Shown in pieces: positions 1 to 8,468 of a DNA stretch of 64,000 bases. Each line of letters opens with the position of its first letter. Within the stretch, counting starts at the first letter, position 1. The notes below the pieces were generated by a model, which saw only the letters and a program-made list of their open reading frames with translations, was not told the DNA's origin and did not search any database. The stretch is taken from positions 310,001 through 374,000 of the forward strand of contig CP049016.1 of assembly GCA_004376055.2 (NCBI GenBank), in the 5' to 3' direction. This stretch comes from Nitrospirales bacterium LBB_01. Its GTDB lineage: Bacteria > Nitrospirota > Thermodesulfovibrionia > Thermodesulfovibrionales > Magnetobacteriaceae. The position numbers and the translations under genes are program-made.

Positions 1-1239
1 TCCCCGGCGTTTTATTTTCACGTATTTGAAAAACACGAAAACTATGTTCTTGTTGATATATGGGCGTGGGAAAGCAGGATAGCAAGCCAGATAGCCGATC
101 AATTTCCCTACAATTACACAGTCCCAGAGGATGTCTTGTTTAAGTCGGCTGACTACGAGATTTCAGTGCTGCAAAATCATGGAAAAACCTTTCTGATAGC
201 TCACGGACCGGAGGGTTTCATCGGCACACGCGTTTTTATCAGAGATGTAAGCCAGAAAGATATGGAAACATTCATCAGAGGTCTTGGAGCGGTAAGGGAG
301 AAAATTAAACTCATCCGGGTCTCAAAAGCTGCATCAGATATTGGTAAAGGGTTTTCGCTTACAATCCCTATTGTGGAAACTGAACCAAAGGACTATCCAT
401 TAGTGCTTGATAACATTGCCGCATTTAATCTTGGCCCATTTTTGTCAAAACCCTGGTACTCAGGGCTTGACATAGATTTTGTCATGAGAGTTTCTGCTTA
501 CTCATTTGTGTGTTACATGATTTCAACTTACATATCACTTAACAGACTTGATAACACTGCTCTGGAATTACAGAGTAAGATTTCTGAGACAAATAAGAAA
601 GTCATGCTCCTTGCCGAGGTACAGTCCAAAGACATCACATCTAAGGTGCTGACAGCGCTTGCCGCCAAAGTGAAGGAAACTACTCCGCCCCTTGAGGTGC
701 TGGACGCCCTTGCCGTAGCCTCTCCGCAAGGTGACAGGTATCAGCAGATTCAGATAACCAACAGAAACGTAAGTGCCATGATGCTGACCCTTGACCCCGC
801 CACGGCCATAAAAAGTCTTAGCACTAACCCTGCCGTGGAGTTTGTTCAGCTGGTGGGTGAGCCTCAGAAGGATGCCAAAAACACATATAAAATCAATCTT
901 AGCATCACAATTTCCGATAAAGACAAACTGGAACAGGCCCTTATGATACAGAAAAACATTGTTACAGCCTCCCTGCCTTCTATAAAAGTTGGTGACAACA
1001 GTGTTAACACATTGAAAGCGCCCTCAACACCTCAGCCTGCGATTAAGACAGATAACAATATTAACTCGTTAAAAGTGTCGGCAACCCCTCAACCTTCGAT
1101 TAAGCCCGATAGCGATATTAAGTCATTGAATGCGCCTTCAACTCCTCAGCCAGAAATTAACTCCGATAACAAGGTCAACAACTCACTAAAGACGCCGTCG
1201 TCTCCTCAGGCGCAGTTTAAATCCGGCAAGGAGTTTTAA
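1..1239 (+). CDS. GspL/PilN-like inner-membrane assembly protein (5' partial)
   Basis: The reading frame is open from base 1, so the gene starts before the window; the first internal start-like codon (TTG at 136) is not the true start. About 413 residues are visible: a cytoplasmic-type region, one hydrophobic segment (around FVCYMISTYISL), a short heptad-like stretch (LDNTALELQSKI), then a periplasmic ferredoxin-like region. This is the layout of GspL or a PilM-PilN fusion, the inner-membrane platform of type II secretion or type IV pili. The last 80 or so residues are a degenerate 19-residue Pro/Ser/Asn repeat. Three genes matching M/O, C/P and D/Q components follow with tiny gaps, which supports the call. 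Sequence similarity to GspL itself is weak by eye; the context carries the assignment. Confidence 0.65.
   Translation, partial: SPAFYFHVFEKHENYVLVDIWAWESRIASQIADQFPYNYTVPEDVLFKSADYEISVLQNHGKTFLIAHGPEGFIGTRVFIRDVSQKDMETFIRGLGAVREKIKLIRVSKAASDIGKGFSLTIPIVETEPKDYPLVLDNIAAFNLGPFLSKPWYSGLDIDFVMRVSAYSFVCYMISTYISLNRLDNTALELQSKISETNKKVMLLAEVQSKDITSKVLTALAAKVKETTPPLEVLDALAVASPQGDRYQQIQITNRNVSAMMLTLDPATAIKSLSTNPAVEFVQLVGEPQKDAKNTYKINLSITISDKDKLEQALMIQKNIVTASLPSIKVGDNSVNTLKAPSTPQPAIKTDNNINSLKVSATPQPSIKPDSDIKSLNAPSTPQPEINSDNKVNNSLKTPSSPQAQFKSGKEF
1003..1231 (+). repeat. coding tandem repeat, four ~57-60 bp units
   Basis: Four in-frame units of 57, 57, 57 and about 60 bp encode variants of a 19-20 residue motif with the core SLKxPSTPQPxIK and an Asp/Asn linker. 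They form the C-terminal tail of the GspL/PilN-like protein. The DNA copies have diverged, so this is an old duplication. The tail is low-complexity and probably a flexible periplasmic extension. Confidence 0.8.
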
Positions 1240-1244
1240 CGCAG

Positions 1245-1799
1245 ATGTCTCAGAACATAAAACAAGCCGGTATGAGCAAGGAGAGGATGCGAAAGATAGG
1301 ATTTTTTCTGGTAGCACTCCTTACCCTTGTTCGTTTTGGCATAGTGCCTCTGACAACTGATGTGGGAAAAAAGAAGTCTGTCATTGAGGACTATAAGGTC
1401 ACTTACGCCTCAAAGATGGAGCTCCTAAAGCGCTACATGTCAATAGACATGAACGACTACCCGGAGGTAAATCAGGAGCTGTCCCAGCTTGTTTTCCCAA
1501 AGGAAAGCAATAAAACCTCAGTTCAGACAGACATTATCAAGTTTATGACCAAAACCGCCGAGGACAATCACTTAAACATGCAAAACTTCCAGATGGTTGA
1601 AGGCTCAGAGGGACCTGTCATTACTGAGGTTACCGTTATAATCAAACTTAGGGGTAAATCAAGGGAAATTATGGAATTTTTAAAAGAAGTCCAAAATCAC
1701 AAACCTCTTATCAGAATAAAAAATATTGAAATAAACCAGTCCGGTGACACTGAGTATGCAACAAAAATTGTGGCCTCAGCTTTCATCAGGAAATTATAA
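1245..1799 (+). CDS. GspM/PilO-like inner-membrane protein
   Basis: 184 residues. There is a short basic N-terminus, one membrane helix (KIGFFLVALLTLVRFGIVPL), a helical linker, and a C-terminal alpha/beta region ending in KIVASAFIRKL. This matches the small bitopic GspM/PilO subunits that pair with GspL/PilN. The ATG follows an AAGGAG 11 bases upstream, inside the end of the previous gene, and the gap between the two is only 5 bases. Family assignment rests on topology, size and gene order. Confidence 0.6.
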   Translation: MSQNIKQAGMSKERMRKIGFFLVALLTLVRFGIVPLTTDVGKKKSVIEDYKVTYASKMELLKRYMSIDMNDYPEVNQELSQLVFPKESNKTSVQTDIIKFMTKTAEDNHLNMQNFQMVEGSEGPVITEVTVIIKLRGKSREIMEFLKEVQNHKPLIRIKNIEINQSGDTEYATKIVASAFIRKL

Positions 1800-1807
1800 C
1801 TTGATAC

Positions 1808-2332
1808 ATGACGATAAAAGAATATATTAAAGCTCTAACGAAAAGGGGTACGGAACTGGTCAAACGCAAGATTCCTGAGCTTAAAAAGCATGGAAAGGAC
1901 ATCGTTATATTGTTGGCCTTACTTAGTCTGATACCAGTGTTGGTGGTTAAAAAACCGGATATCAGTTTAACAACTGCTGGACATGGTGAGAAAAACAAAT
2001 ATATTGACAAAAAATCACTTCTTAAGTTAGTTTCTAACGGGATAGATAAACAGTATGCAGGAATCAATGATAGAAATATTTTCTCTCAGGATGGTAAGTA
2101 TGAGGCTCTGGCTCAGCAAAAACCAACAAAGATATACACTCTTGTTGGAATAATAAAGGCAAAGCTGAGCCAGGTGTTTTTAGTGGATAATCTGGGAGGT
2201 ACTTACATAGTAAAGCAGGGTGACACACTTAGTGATGGAACTGTAGTGGCTGGTGTGGATAACATATCAGTAGTGCTTAAAAATGGTACGGAGGAAAAGA
2301 GATTGAAGATTTTGACGGTGGAGAAAAAATGA
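1808..2332 (+). CDS. GspC/PilP-like periplasmic linker protein
   Basis: 174 residues. A basic N-terminal stretch precedes a membrane helix (DIVILLALLSLIPVLVV). A compact beta domain begins at about residue 93 with the INDRNIFSQ motif and runs through YTLVGIIKAK and VFLVDNLGGTYIVKQGDTL. This is the homology-region layout of GspC/PilP, which bridges inner-membrane components to the secretin's N-domains. The stop overlaps the start of the secretin gene by 4 bases, so translation is probably coupled. Confidence 0.7.
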   Translation: MTIKEYIKALTKRGTELVKRKIPELKKHGKDIVILLALLSLIPVLVVKKPDISLTTAGHGEKNKYIDKKSLLKLVSNGIDKQYAGINDRNIFSQDGKYEALAQQKPTKIYTLVGIIKAKLSQVFLVDNLGGTYIVKQGDTLSDGTVVAGVDNISVVLKNGTEEKRLKILTVEKK

Positions 2333-4548
2333 AATTTAAATATTTTTTAGTTTTGGTACCGATATTATTTATGTTTTTGTCCTGCTCTATGTTTTATAAG
2401 GCCACAAAGACTGAAAACGAATCCAAGGGGCCTTCAAGTAAAGACAACACAACCGCAGACAACGTAACACGGCGCTCTCCCGGCACCGGCTCTGTGCTGG
2501 ATTTAGACGATAAGAAAAAAGCGGGAAAGGACGAGGAGATTCCATACCCGGCTTACGAACAAACCGCTGCCGATAAACTGGCAGCTACGTTTGAACCGAT
2601 AGATTACAAAAAACTTGTGACTGAGACAAAACCGGTAATGATAAACGTCGATGGTATGCCGCTCAGTGATTTTATAATCTATGCCGTTGGGGATGCTTTA
2701 AAGGTGACTTTTTTCATTGATGAGGCGGTAAAAGCACTTAAAACCCCGGTCACTATCAGAATGACGAAGGAAATGCCTGCTGAGACGGTGCTTGAAATTG
2801 TTGTGGAACAGCTTAGACAAAACGGTCTTTTGGTCGGGGCGCGGGGCCCAAGCCTGTACATTTTAAAACCTGCCGCCGTTGGAGAGCCAACGGATGTGAA
2901 GTTAGGGCGCGGACTTGTTGCAAGCTCTGCCCGCATTGTTCAGGTGGTGCCGCTTAGATATGTAAACTCCGCAGATATTGTCCCACTAATTGCCGAGCTA
3001 TATAAAACAACCGCAGTTGTTAAGAACTATCACAAAGACAACGCAGTTATCCTCATTGGTACAGCTGCCTCAATGAAGGACATACTGAACTTCATAGATG
3101 TTTTGGACGTGCCGTACTTAAACAAGAAAAAAATCATACTCATGAAACTTGTTTACTGGAAACCGGAGGAGTTTGTAACCCAGATGGCGTCAATTCTGGC
3201 TGGCACAGGAGTTACGGTTTCATTAGACCCTAAGTTGCCAGGAGTTACATTTATTCCGATTAAGTTTTTAAACAGCGTACTTGCCATTACCCCTGATGAT
3301 ACAACTATGGAGTTGGTCACTAAGTGGAAGAGTCGTCTTGATACCTCAGAATCAGCCGGAGCAGAGGAAAAGATTTATGTTTATACCCCCCGGTTTTCAA
3401 TGGCCTCTGAACTGGTTGATTCCATACAAAAGCTCTATGGTTTAAAAACCGGCGTAACACAGGCTAAAACCAAAACAGCCACTGGAGGGCTGCCGTCGTC
3501 GTCTTCAAAGGCGGCTGCCGGAAAACCTCAGACTGACGGTGAATTTGTAGTGCCTGCGGCACTGCCAAAATCCCCGGCCACGGCAACAACGGGGCTTTTG
3601 CCTACAGCACCGGGAGCAGTGACACCGGAGGTTCCAGGACTTAAGATAACCGCTGACGACAAACGAAATGCAGTGCTTATGATGGCCTCTCCATCTATGT
3701 ACCGAACACTGCTGGGTCTCCTTAAAGAGCTTGATACCCCTCCGCGGCAGGTTTCAATAGAGGCAACTGTTGCCGAGCTGACCCTTGACGATGAGAACAC
3801 AATGGGGTTTGAGTGGTACCTTGCCGGCAGAATGCTGGGTAATGTGCTGGGGAGCAAGTATATAGGCCCTTACACACTGGGCACCCTTGGCAACCTTGGA
3901 GTAAGCAGCGGCACGGGCTTGTCCTATTCATTCACATCAGACACCGGAAACCTTCAAGCGCTTATCAGTATGTTAGCAAAAGACAAAAAGGTTGAAATTC
4001 TCTCTAAACCGCACCTTATGGTACTTGACAACGAGGAGGCTTCGATTCAGGTAGGAAATGAGGTTCCTGTTATAACAAGCGAGGTATCCAGCACAGACTT
4101 GACCTCAACCTCTTCAACGTCTCCCAGCGTTTTAAGGAATGTCCAGTACCGAAGCACTGGAGTAATCCTGACGTTAAAACCGACTATAAACTCAGAGGGT
4201 CTTATCACAGTTGAAGTCAGTCAGGAGGTGAGTGAGGCTGACACTAACACCACATCAAGTATAGATTCTCCGCTGATTCTGAAGCGGTCAATACATACAA
4301 AAGTAGTGGTTTCCGACGGGAACACAGTAGTTCTTGGCGGTATGAGATCAAAGTCCAGGTCACACTCGGTAAGTAAAATACCGCTTTTAGGGGATATTCC
4401 ATTGCTGGGATATTTATTCAAGACTGATTCAGCAAGCGAAATAAAAACAGAGTTAATAATCCTTATAACACCTAAAATAGTTCACAATTCCGAGGAGGCT
4501 ACAACGGTAACTAAAGAATTAAGGGAGGGATTAGGGTGGTTTCATTAA
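2329..4548 (+). CDS. gspD: Outer-membrane secretin, GspD/PilQ type
   Basis: 739 residues. A lipoprotein signal with the lipobox FLSC lies at residues 16-19. An N0/STN-like domain follows at about 100-180 (MINVDGMPLSDFIIYAVGDAL), then N1-type modules, a Pro/Ala/Thr linker around 390-430, and the secretin core from VSIEATVAELTLDDENTMGFEW to VVLGGMRSKS...KIPLLGDIPLLGYLF and ELIILITPKIV. It forms the multimeric outer-membrane channel. The order L-M-C-D as one operon suggests a type II-like or pilus-type apparatus. The ATPase and inner-membrane core genes are not in view, so the two cannot be told apart here. Confidence 0.93.
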   Translation: MKFKYFLVLVPILFMFLSCSMFYKATKTENESKGPSSKDNTTADNVTRRSPGTGSVLDLDDKKKAGKDEEIPYPAYEQTAADKLAATFEPIDYKKLVTETKPVMINVDGMPLSDFIIYAVGDALKVTFFIDEAVKALKTPVTIRMTKEMPAETVLEIVVEQLRQNGLLVGARGPSLYILKPAAVGEPTDVKLGRGLVASSARIVQVVPLRYVNSADIVPLIAELYKTTAVVKNYHKDNAVILIGTAASMKDILNFIDVLDVPYLNKKKIILMKLVYWKPEEFVTQMASILAGTGVTVSLDPKLPGVTFIPIKFLNSVLAITPDDTTMELVTKWKSRLDTSESAGAEEKIYVYTPRFSMASELVDSIQKLYGLKTGVTQAKTKTATGGLPSSSSKAAAGKPQTDGEFVVPAALPKSPATATTGLLPTAPGAVTPEVPGLKITADDKRNAVLMMASPSMYRTLLGLLKELDTPPRQVSIEATVAELTLDDENTMGFEWYLAGRMLGNVLGSKYIGPYTLGTLGNLGVSSGTGLSYSFTSDTGNLQALISMLAKDKKVEILSKPHLMVLDNEEASIQVGNEVPVITSEVSSTDLTSTSSTSPSVLRNVQYRSTGVILTLKPTINSEGLITVEVSQEVSEADTNTTSSIDSPLILKRSIHTKVVVSDGNTVVLGGMRSKSRSHSVSKIPLLGDIPLLGYLFKTDSASEIKTELIILITPKIVHNSEEATTVTKELREGLGWFH

Positions 4549-4954
4549 ATTAATTTGAAATATACTTAAGTTTTTGGATATTTATACCGATAAAGTGATT
4601 AAAAACAACGGGACGGGCAGAAGTCCGCAAAGGAGGTGGATTGGAACCAGAGGACAGAGGGTCGGACGCAGGATGCCTAAAGATTGTGCATACAGGATGT
4701 GTGTGGTTGGTGTTGACAGGGCTTTAAAAGGATGATAGCTATATGCTTTGCGTAATTTTTTTTTAGACTGTTGACATTGAAAGGGGCAAGTGTTATTATT
4801 TTAGGGGCGTTGTCAGAGTGAGCTTCTGAACGCTGAGATGTTAGTTGAAAGCAAATACGTAGAAAGGGGGTGTGGAGGGTAGATTTGTTGTGAAGGACTG
4901 CTTTGCAGGGTTTTTTATTCACTTATATAGAAAAAAAATAGTAAGGAGGATGTA
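4549..4954 (+). other. Long intergenic region and leader with possible RNA structure
   Basis: 406 bases without a gene between the secretin and the exported proteins. Two nested complementary pairs are visible: GGCA 4616-4619 with TGCC 4674-4677, and GTCCG 4623-4627 with CGGAC 4663-4667, enclosing a purine-rich loop. They lie upstream of the best promoter. Near 4903-4920 a short CTGC-TTT-GCAG stem is followed by a T run and could be a weak attenuator. The ATG at 4955 has a strong AAGGAGG 6 bases upstream. No known riboswitch consensus fits convincingly. Confidence 0.4.
4771..4799 (+). promoter_or_regulatory. Sigma-70-type promoter for the exported-protein pair
   Basis: A perfect TTGACA at 4771-4776 and TATTAT at 4794-4799 are separated by exactly 17 bases. 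Transcription would start near 4806 and give a leader of about 150 nt before the first exported-protein gene. It is one of the best promoter matches in the window and suggests strong expression independent of the secretin operon. Confidence 0.75.
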
Positions 4955-5578
4955 ATGAAAAAGAGATTAGTATTAATTTTTCTACTGGCTCTTGTGTTGA
5001 CTGCGTTTGCTTTAAAAGTTGGTACTCATACAGTGAGTGCTGGTGACAACGTGACTTACACGCTGCCTTTCCTTGGTGTTCATACAAATAGCGTGGTCTA
5101 TTGCTGGGCATCCAACATGTCAACAGATAATGTGACAGTGTGGGTCTCTACAATGGCTAATACTCTAAGCGCAGCACCGCCTGACCAGGCATTGAATCAG
5201 CTCGGTGGTATGATTATCTATGCCAAACAGTCAGACATGATAACGTTTACGGGAGCGACAGCGACGTTAGGCTCAGCAGTTGCTGATTTGTCTCCACAAG
5301 TTGGAACAAACAGCGGTACATTATATGGTGCATCTCTTACGTTTGCAGGTAGTTATAGCAGTATAACCACCACGATAATGACTGCGGGCCCTAACACGGT
5401 CTTCGGACGACAGGTTAGTACAACAATGAGTACCTCGGTAGGCACGCCGACTGTTCCTCTCAACTGTTTAACTATGGGGCTTGCTTGCTATCAGGGTACC
5501 ACATCACCTAAACGTAACTTGGTTGGTTACACTTGTATGGACACTATTAATACGTATATCAATCCTATTAGTTACTAG
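4955..5578 (+). CDS. Exported protein of unknown function, tandem paralogue 1
   Basis: 207 residues with a classical signal peptide (MKKRLVLIFLLALVLTAFALK). The mature part is rich in Ser, Thr, Ala and Gly, with few charges, like an extracellular beta protein. Two blocks are shared with the next gene: an N-terminal block (NVTYTLPFLGVHTNSVVYC) and a C-terminal block (ACYQGTTSPKRNLVGYTCMDTIN). Four Cys in these blocks are conserved between the two and may form disulfides. The gene sits just after a secretin operon and has its own strong promoter, so it may be a substrate or surface subunit of that apparatus. I do not recognise the family. Confidence 0.85.
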   Translation: MKKRLVLIFLLALVLTAFALKVGTHTVSAGDNVTYTLPFLGVHTNSVVYCWASNMSTDNVTVWVSTMANTLSAAPPDQALNQLGGMIIYAKQSDMITFTGATATLGSAVADLSPQVGTNSGTLYGASLTFAGSYSSITTTIMTAGPNTVFGRQVSTTMSTSVGTPTVPLNCLTMGLACYQGTTSPKRNLVGYTCMDTINTYINPISY

Positions 5579-5596
5579 GTGAAGGAGGAGACTATA

Positions 5597-6328
5597 ATGA
5601 AAAAAAGATTTATATATTTTCTGGCACTTCTGCTGGTAATAACCGCAGTGGCTGCAAATGAAAGCAGTAAAAGCGTTATGGCAATGGATAATGTTTCTTA
5701 CATAATGCCGTTTTTACATACTCACACAAACAACGTGGTTTATTGCGTTGCTTCTAACATGTCCTCAGACAATGCAAGTATCAATGTAACGATAATGTCA
5801 AATCAAACAGGCTACTCGTTGGCATGGAACCCTGTAGCTATCTCAGGAACTCTGTATGCGAGAAATACTGTGATGCTCACTTTCAGCGGCACATCTATAG
5901 GCGCAGGCTCAGCTGGAGGGACAGATATATCCAGCTATGTCACATCAGATTCTCAGGCATACGGCGCTGTTATCACTTTCGCCGGTGCCAACTCTCAAGC
6001 GAGCACATCGGGAGTATGGTATCTGACTCCTACCTGTAGTTCAGACATAGGTCAGGGCTGTGGTACAGGCCTCCCCGATGGTTACTCTGATAGAGGTGGA
6101 ACTGTGCAACGTGGCAAGACAACACTGCCTCGTTATACCTATGGGCGTAGCGCACGTTTGGTGGGAACGACCTATATGGATGTCAATCATGGACAACCGA
6201 CCATACCTCTTAGCTGCCAGACTCTTCAGATGGCATGTTTCCAGGGTACAACCAGTCCAAGGAGAAACCTTGTTGGTTTCATGTGTATGGATACTATCAA
6301 TTCCATGTACCCTCCACAAGGCATATAA
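5597..6328 (+). CDS. Exported protein of unknown function, tandem paralogue 2
   Basis: 243 residues from ATG 5597, which has GAAGGAGG just upstream; the in-frame GTG at 5579 overlaps that ribosome site and is unlikely. There is a signal peptide (MKKRFIYFLALLLVITAVAA). The shared blocks are NVSYIMPFLHTHTNNVVYC near the N-terminus and ACFQGTTSPRRNLVGFMCMDTIN at the C-terminus. The middle is longer than in paralogue 1 and carries an extra Cys pair (TCSSDIGQGCG). The gene begins 18 bases after its neighbour and ends at a strong terminator, so the two form one transcript. Function unknown. Confidence 0.85.
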   Translation: MKKRFIYFLALLLVITAVAANESSKSVMAMDNVSYIMPFLHTHTNNVVYCVASNMSSDNASINVTIMSNQTGYSLAWNPVAISGTLYARNTVMLTFSGTSIGAGSAGGTDISSYVTSDSQAYGAVITFAGANSQASTSGVWYLTPTCSSDIGQGCGTGLPDGYSDRGGTVQRGKTTLPRYTYGRSARLVGTTYMDVNHGQPTIPLSCQTLQMACFQGTTSPRRNLVGFMCMDTINSMYPPQGI

Positions 6329-6339
6329 TATTTGAAGCG

Positions 6340-6371
6340 GAGCAGGCCTGAAAAGGCCTGCTCTACTTTTT
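6340..6371 (+). terminator. Rho-independent terminator
   Basis: A perfect 9-bp stem, GAGCAGGCC (6340-6348) with GGCCTGCTC (6355-6363), encloses a TGAAAA loop and is followed by TACTTTTTA. It lies 11 bases past the stop of the second exported protein. It also shows that the next gene does not start at the TTG at 6332, which would put the hairpin inside the coding region. Confidence 0.9.
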
Positions 6372-6385
6372 ACCATTTAACAAAC

Positions 6386-8464
6386 GTGATAAAACCCGCT
6401 TATTCCCTCCCTAAGAGGGAAGTTTTTATTAGAGTAGCACATCCTGTATTGATAGTTTTTTTTGCAGTTTTAGCTTATTCCAATACACTTAGCTGCCCTT
6501 TTATCTTTGACGACGATGCTATCAGGAAAGGAACATCTCCGCCAACTCTGCTTGATCCCAGATTTTTGATTAATCTTTCCTTTTTGCTTAATTACAAACT
6601 TAACTATCTCAGTGTTAAAGGCTACCATGTTTTTAATATTATCATTCATGTAATAAACGGGCTTTTAATCTATTCGTTTGTTTCACTCATCTGTAAGATT
6701 GAAACAACTGAAAAGAACAACAGCCGTTCTCACTATGAGACGCTGGCGTTTTTTATTTCCCTGATTTTTGTTACCCATCCGATAGAGTTGTTTGCCGTGA
6801 CATATATAGTGCAAAGAGCAACGTCAATGGCTGTTATGTTTTATCTACTGACGCTTATTTTTTATATAAGATTTAGAGTTGTGCACAGTAAAGGGAATAC
6901 CTTGTTCAGAGCATATTACGCACTGTCCTTAGTATTTACCCTTATGGCGGCAAAAACCAAAGAAATCACCATTACTTTACCTGTTATACTTGCATTGTGT
7001 GAATTTGTTTTCTTTAAGGGTAACTTCAAAAAGAGACTAACATACTTGCTCCCTTTTTTCTTACTGATACCACTAACCATCATTCAGATAAATGCCGTTG
7101 GAGTTGATGTTGTTTTTAGCGAGCCGCAGAGTAAAATATATGCAAATAACTCTGCTGCTGCATCGGCTGTCAAATCGCAGCTTATTGCTGGTAACCGATG
7201 GGAGTATCTTTTTACACAGTTCAAAGTGATAACGACATACCTGCAGATGTTTTTTTATCCTCACAATCTCACTCTCATTCATTATTTTACAGTGTCAAGA
7301 ACTTTTTTTGAGCCAAAGGTGATTTTGGCATTTCTGTTTCTGCTTGTTTTATTCTCATCTGGTGCATACCTCATCTTCATGGGCAAGAAAGAAACTAAAT
7401 TAGCCGGATTTGGACTTTTATGGTTTTTTGTAACTATCTCGCCACAATCAAGCATTGTGCCGATTCAGGGGTGGATGATTTTTGAGTATAGGGCGTATTT
7501 AGCCTCCATTGGGATTTATATTGCCGTCATTGTGGCTGTGTTTAGTCTTTTTAGGGCTTATTTAAAAGCGGTTTGTCTGCTCTTGCTGTCGCTTTCTATG
7601 TTGCTTACAGTTGTGACTTATAAGTACAACAAAACATGGGCTACTGAGATATCCATGTGGGAGGACAATGTGAGGGTTGAACCTCAGCACCCTGTGCCTC
7701 ACGTAAATCTTGGGAGCGCTTACTTTGCCGAAAAAAGATATGACGACGCCATAGCTCAATTTAAACTTGCGATAGACTTAAGCCCGACTGTGCCTGAGGC
7801 GTATAATGATCTTGGATTGGTGTATGCGCGTAAGGGGCTTTTTAATGAGGCTTTAGAGAAATTTAAATATGCAATGACTCTTGAGCGCTCCTATGTCTCT
7901 CCACGCGTTAACCTTGGCGTGATGTATATGAATAGAGGGATGAGTGAACAGGCTATCGCAGAGTTTAAGGCAGCCTTAGAAATAAACCGCTTTAACCCTG
8001 GTGCTCACATTAATCTTGGAACTCTTTATGCTAAAATGGGGCAAAAGGAAAAAGCGATAGATGAGTTTAAGATAGTAATCGTCACTAATCCTAACATAGT
8101 TGAGCCATACGTTAACCTTGGAGCGCTGTATGCCGAGCAGGGGTTTACTGCTTTAGCAGAGGATAACCTTAAAAAGGCCATGAGAGTTGATCCATATTTT
8201 TCGGACACATATAGCATAATGGGCACAATATATGAGGAAAGAGGGGCATTTAACGAGGCCTCTGCCAATTATCAGAAAGCAATTAGGTACAATAAAGACA
8301 ACATGAATGCAAGATTAAATCTTGCTGCAATTTATATAAAACAGGGGCTGCTCCTTGATGCTGAGAGCCAGTACAGATATATTTTAAGTGCAGAGCCTAA
8401 TAACGTTGAAGTAAGGGGCGCATTATTAACTATAGAACAACAGCTAAACAGGCAGTTACCTTAA
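6386..8464 (+). CDS. TMTC-like multi-pass membrane protein with TPR tail (putative GT-C glycosyltransferase)
   Basis: About 690 residues. The N-terminal 400 residues hold roughly ten membrane helices. An acidic FDDDA motif lies in the first outer loop, followed by KGYHVFNIIIHVING and HPIELFAVTYIVQRATS; this is the pattern of TMTC/DUF1736 proteins, a GT-C fold. The C-terminal 270 residues are tandem TPRs (repeated AYNDLGLVYARKG-type units). Eukaryotic TMTCs are protein O-mannosyltransferases; the bacterial donor and target are unknown. The GTG at 6386 is the first plausible start after the terminator but has no clear ribosome site. A close paralogue follows 4 bases later. Confidence 0.8.
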   Translation: MIKPAYSLPKREVFIRVAHPVLIVFFAVLAYSNTLSCPFIFDDDAIRKGTSPPTLLDPRFLINLSFLLNYKLNYLSVKGYHVFNIIIHVINGLLIYSFVSLICKIETTEKNNSRSHYETLAFFISLIFVTHPIELFAVTYIVQRATSMAVMFYLLTLIFYIRFRVVHSKGNTLFRAYYALSLVFTLMAAKTKEITITLPVILALCEFVFFKGNFKKRLTYLLPFFLLIPLTIIQINAVGVDVVFSEPQSKIYANNSAAASAVKSQLIAGNRWEYLFTQFKVITTYLQMFFYPHNLTLIHYFTVSRTFFEPKVILAFLFLLVLFSSGAYLIFMGKKETKLAGFGLLWFFVTISPQSSIVPIQGWMIFEYRAYLASIGIYIAVIVAVFSLFRAYLKAVCLLLLSLSMLLTVVTYKYNKTWATEISMWEDNVRVEPQHPVPHVNLGSAYFAEKRYDDAIAQFKLAIDLSPTVPEAYNDLGLVYARKGLFNEALEKFKYAMTLERSYVSPRVNLGVMYMNRGMSEQAIAEFKAALEINRFNPGAHINLGTLYAKMGQKEKAIDEFKIVIVTNPNIVEPYVNLGALYAEQGFTALAEDNLKKAMRVDPYFSDTYSIMGTIYEERGAFNEASANYQKAIRYNKDNMNARLNLAAIYIKQGLLLDAESQYRYILSAEPNNVEVRGALLTIEQQLNRQLP

Positions 8465-8468
8465 GCGG

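Noticed and set aside
4600-4700. GEMM-type cyclic-di-GMP riboswitch
   Set aside because: GGACGCA and GCCTAA strings resemble parts of the consensus, but the tetraloop hairpin and the helix between them are missing, and the site lies upstream of the best promoter.
4677-5123. Minus-strand ORFs in the secretin to exported-protein interval
   Set aside because: Their composition is unlike protein, they have no ribosome site, and they overlap the strong promoter or the exported-protein gene.
6332-6385. Start of the first TMTC-like gene at TTG 6332
   Set aside because: This would place a perfect 9-bp terminator hairpin inside the coding region, and there is no ribosome site.
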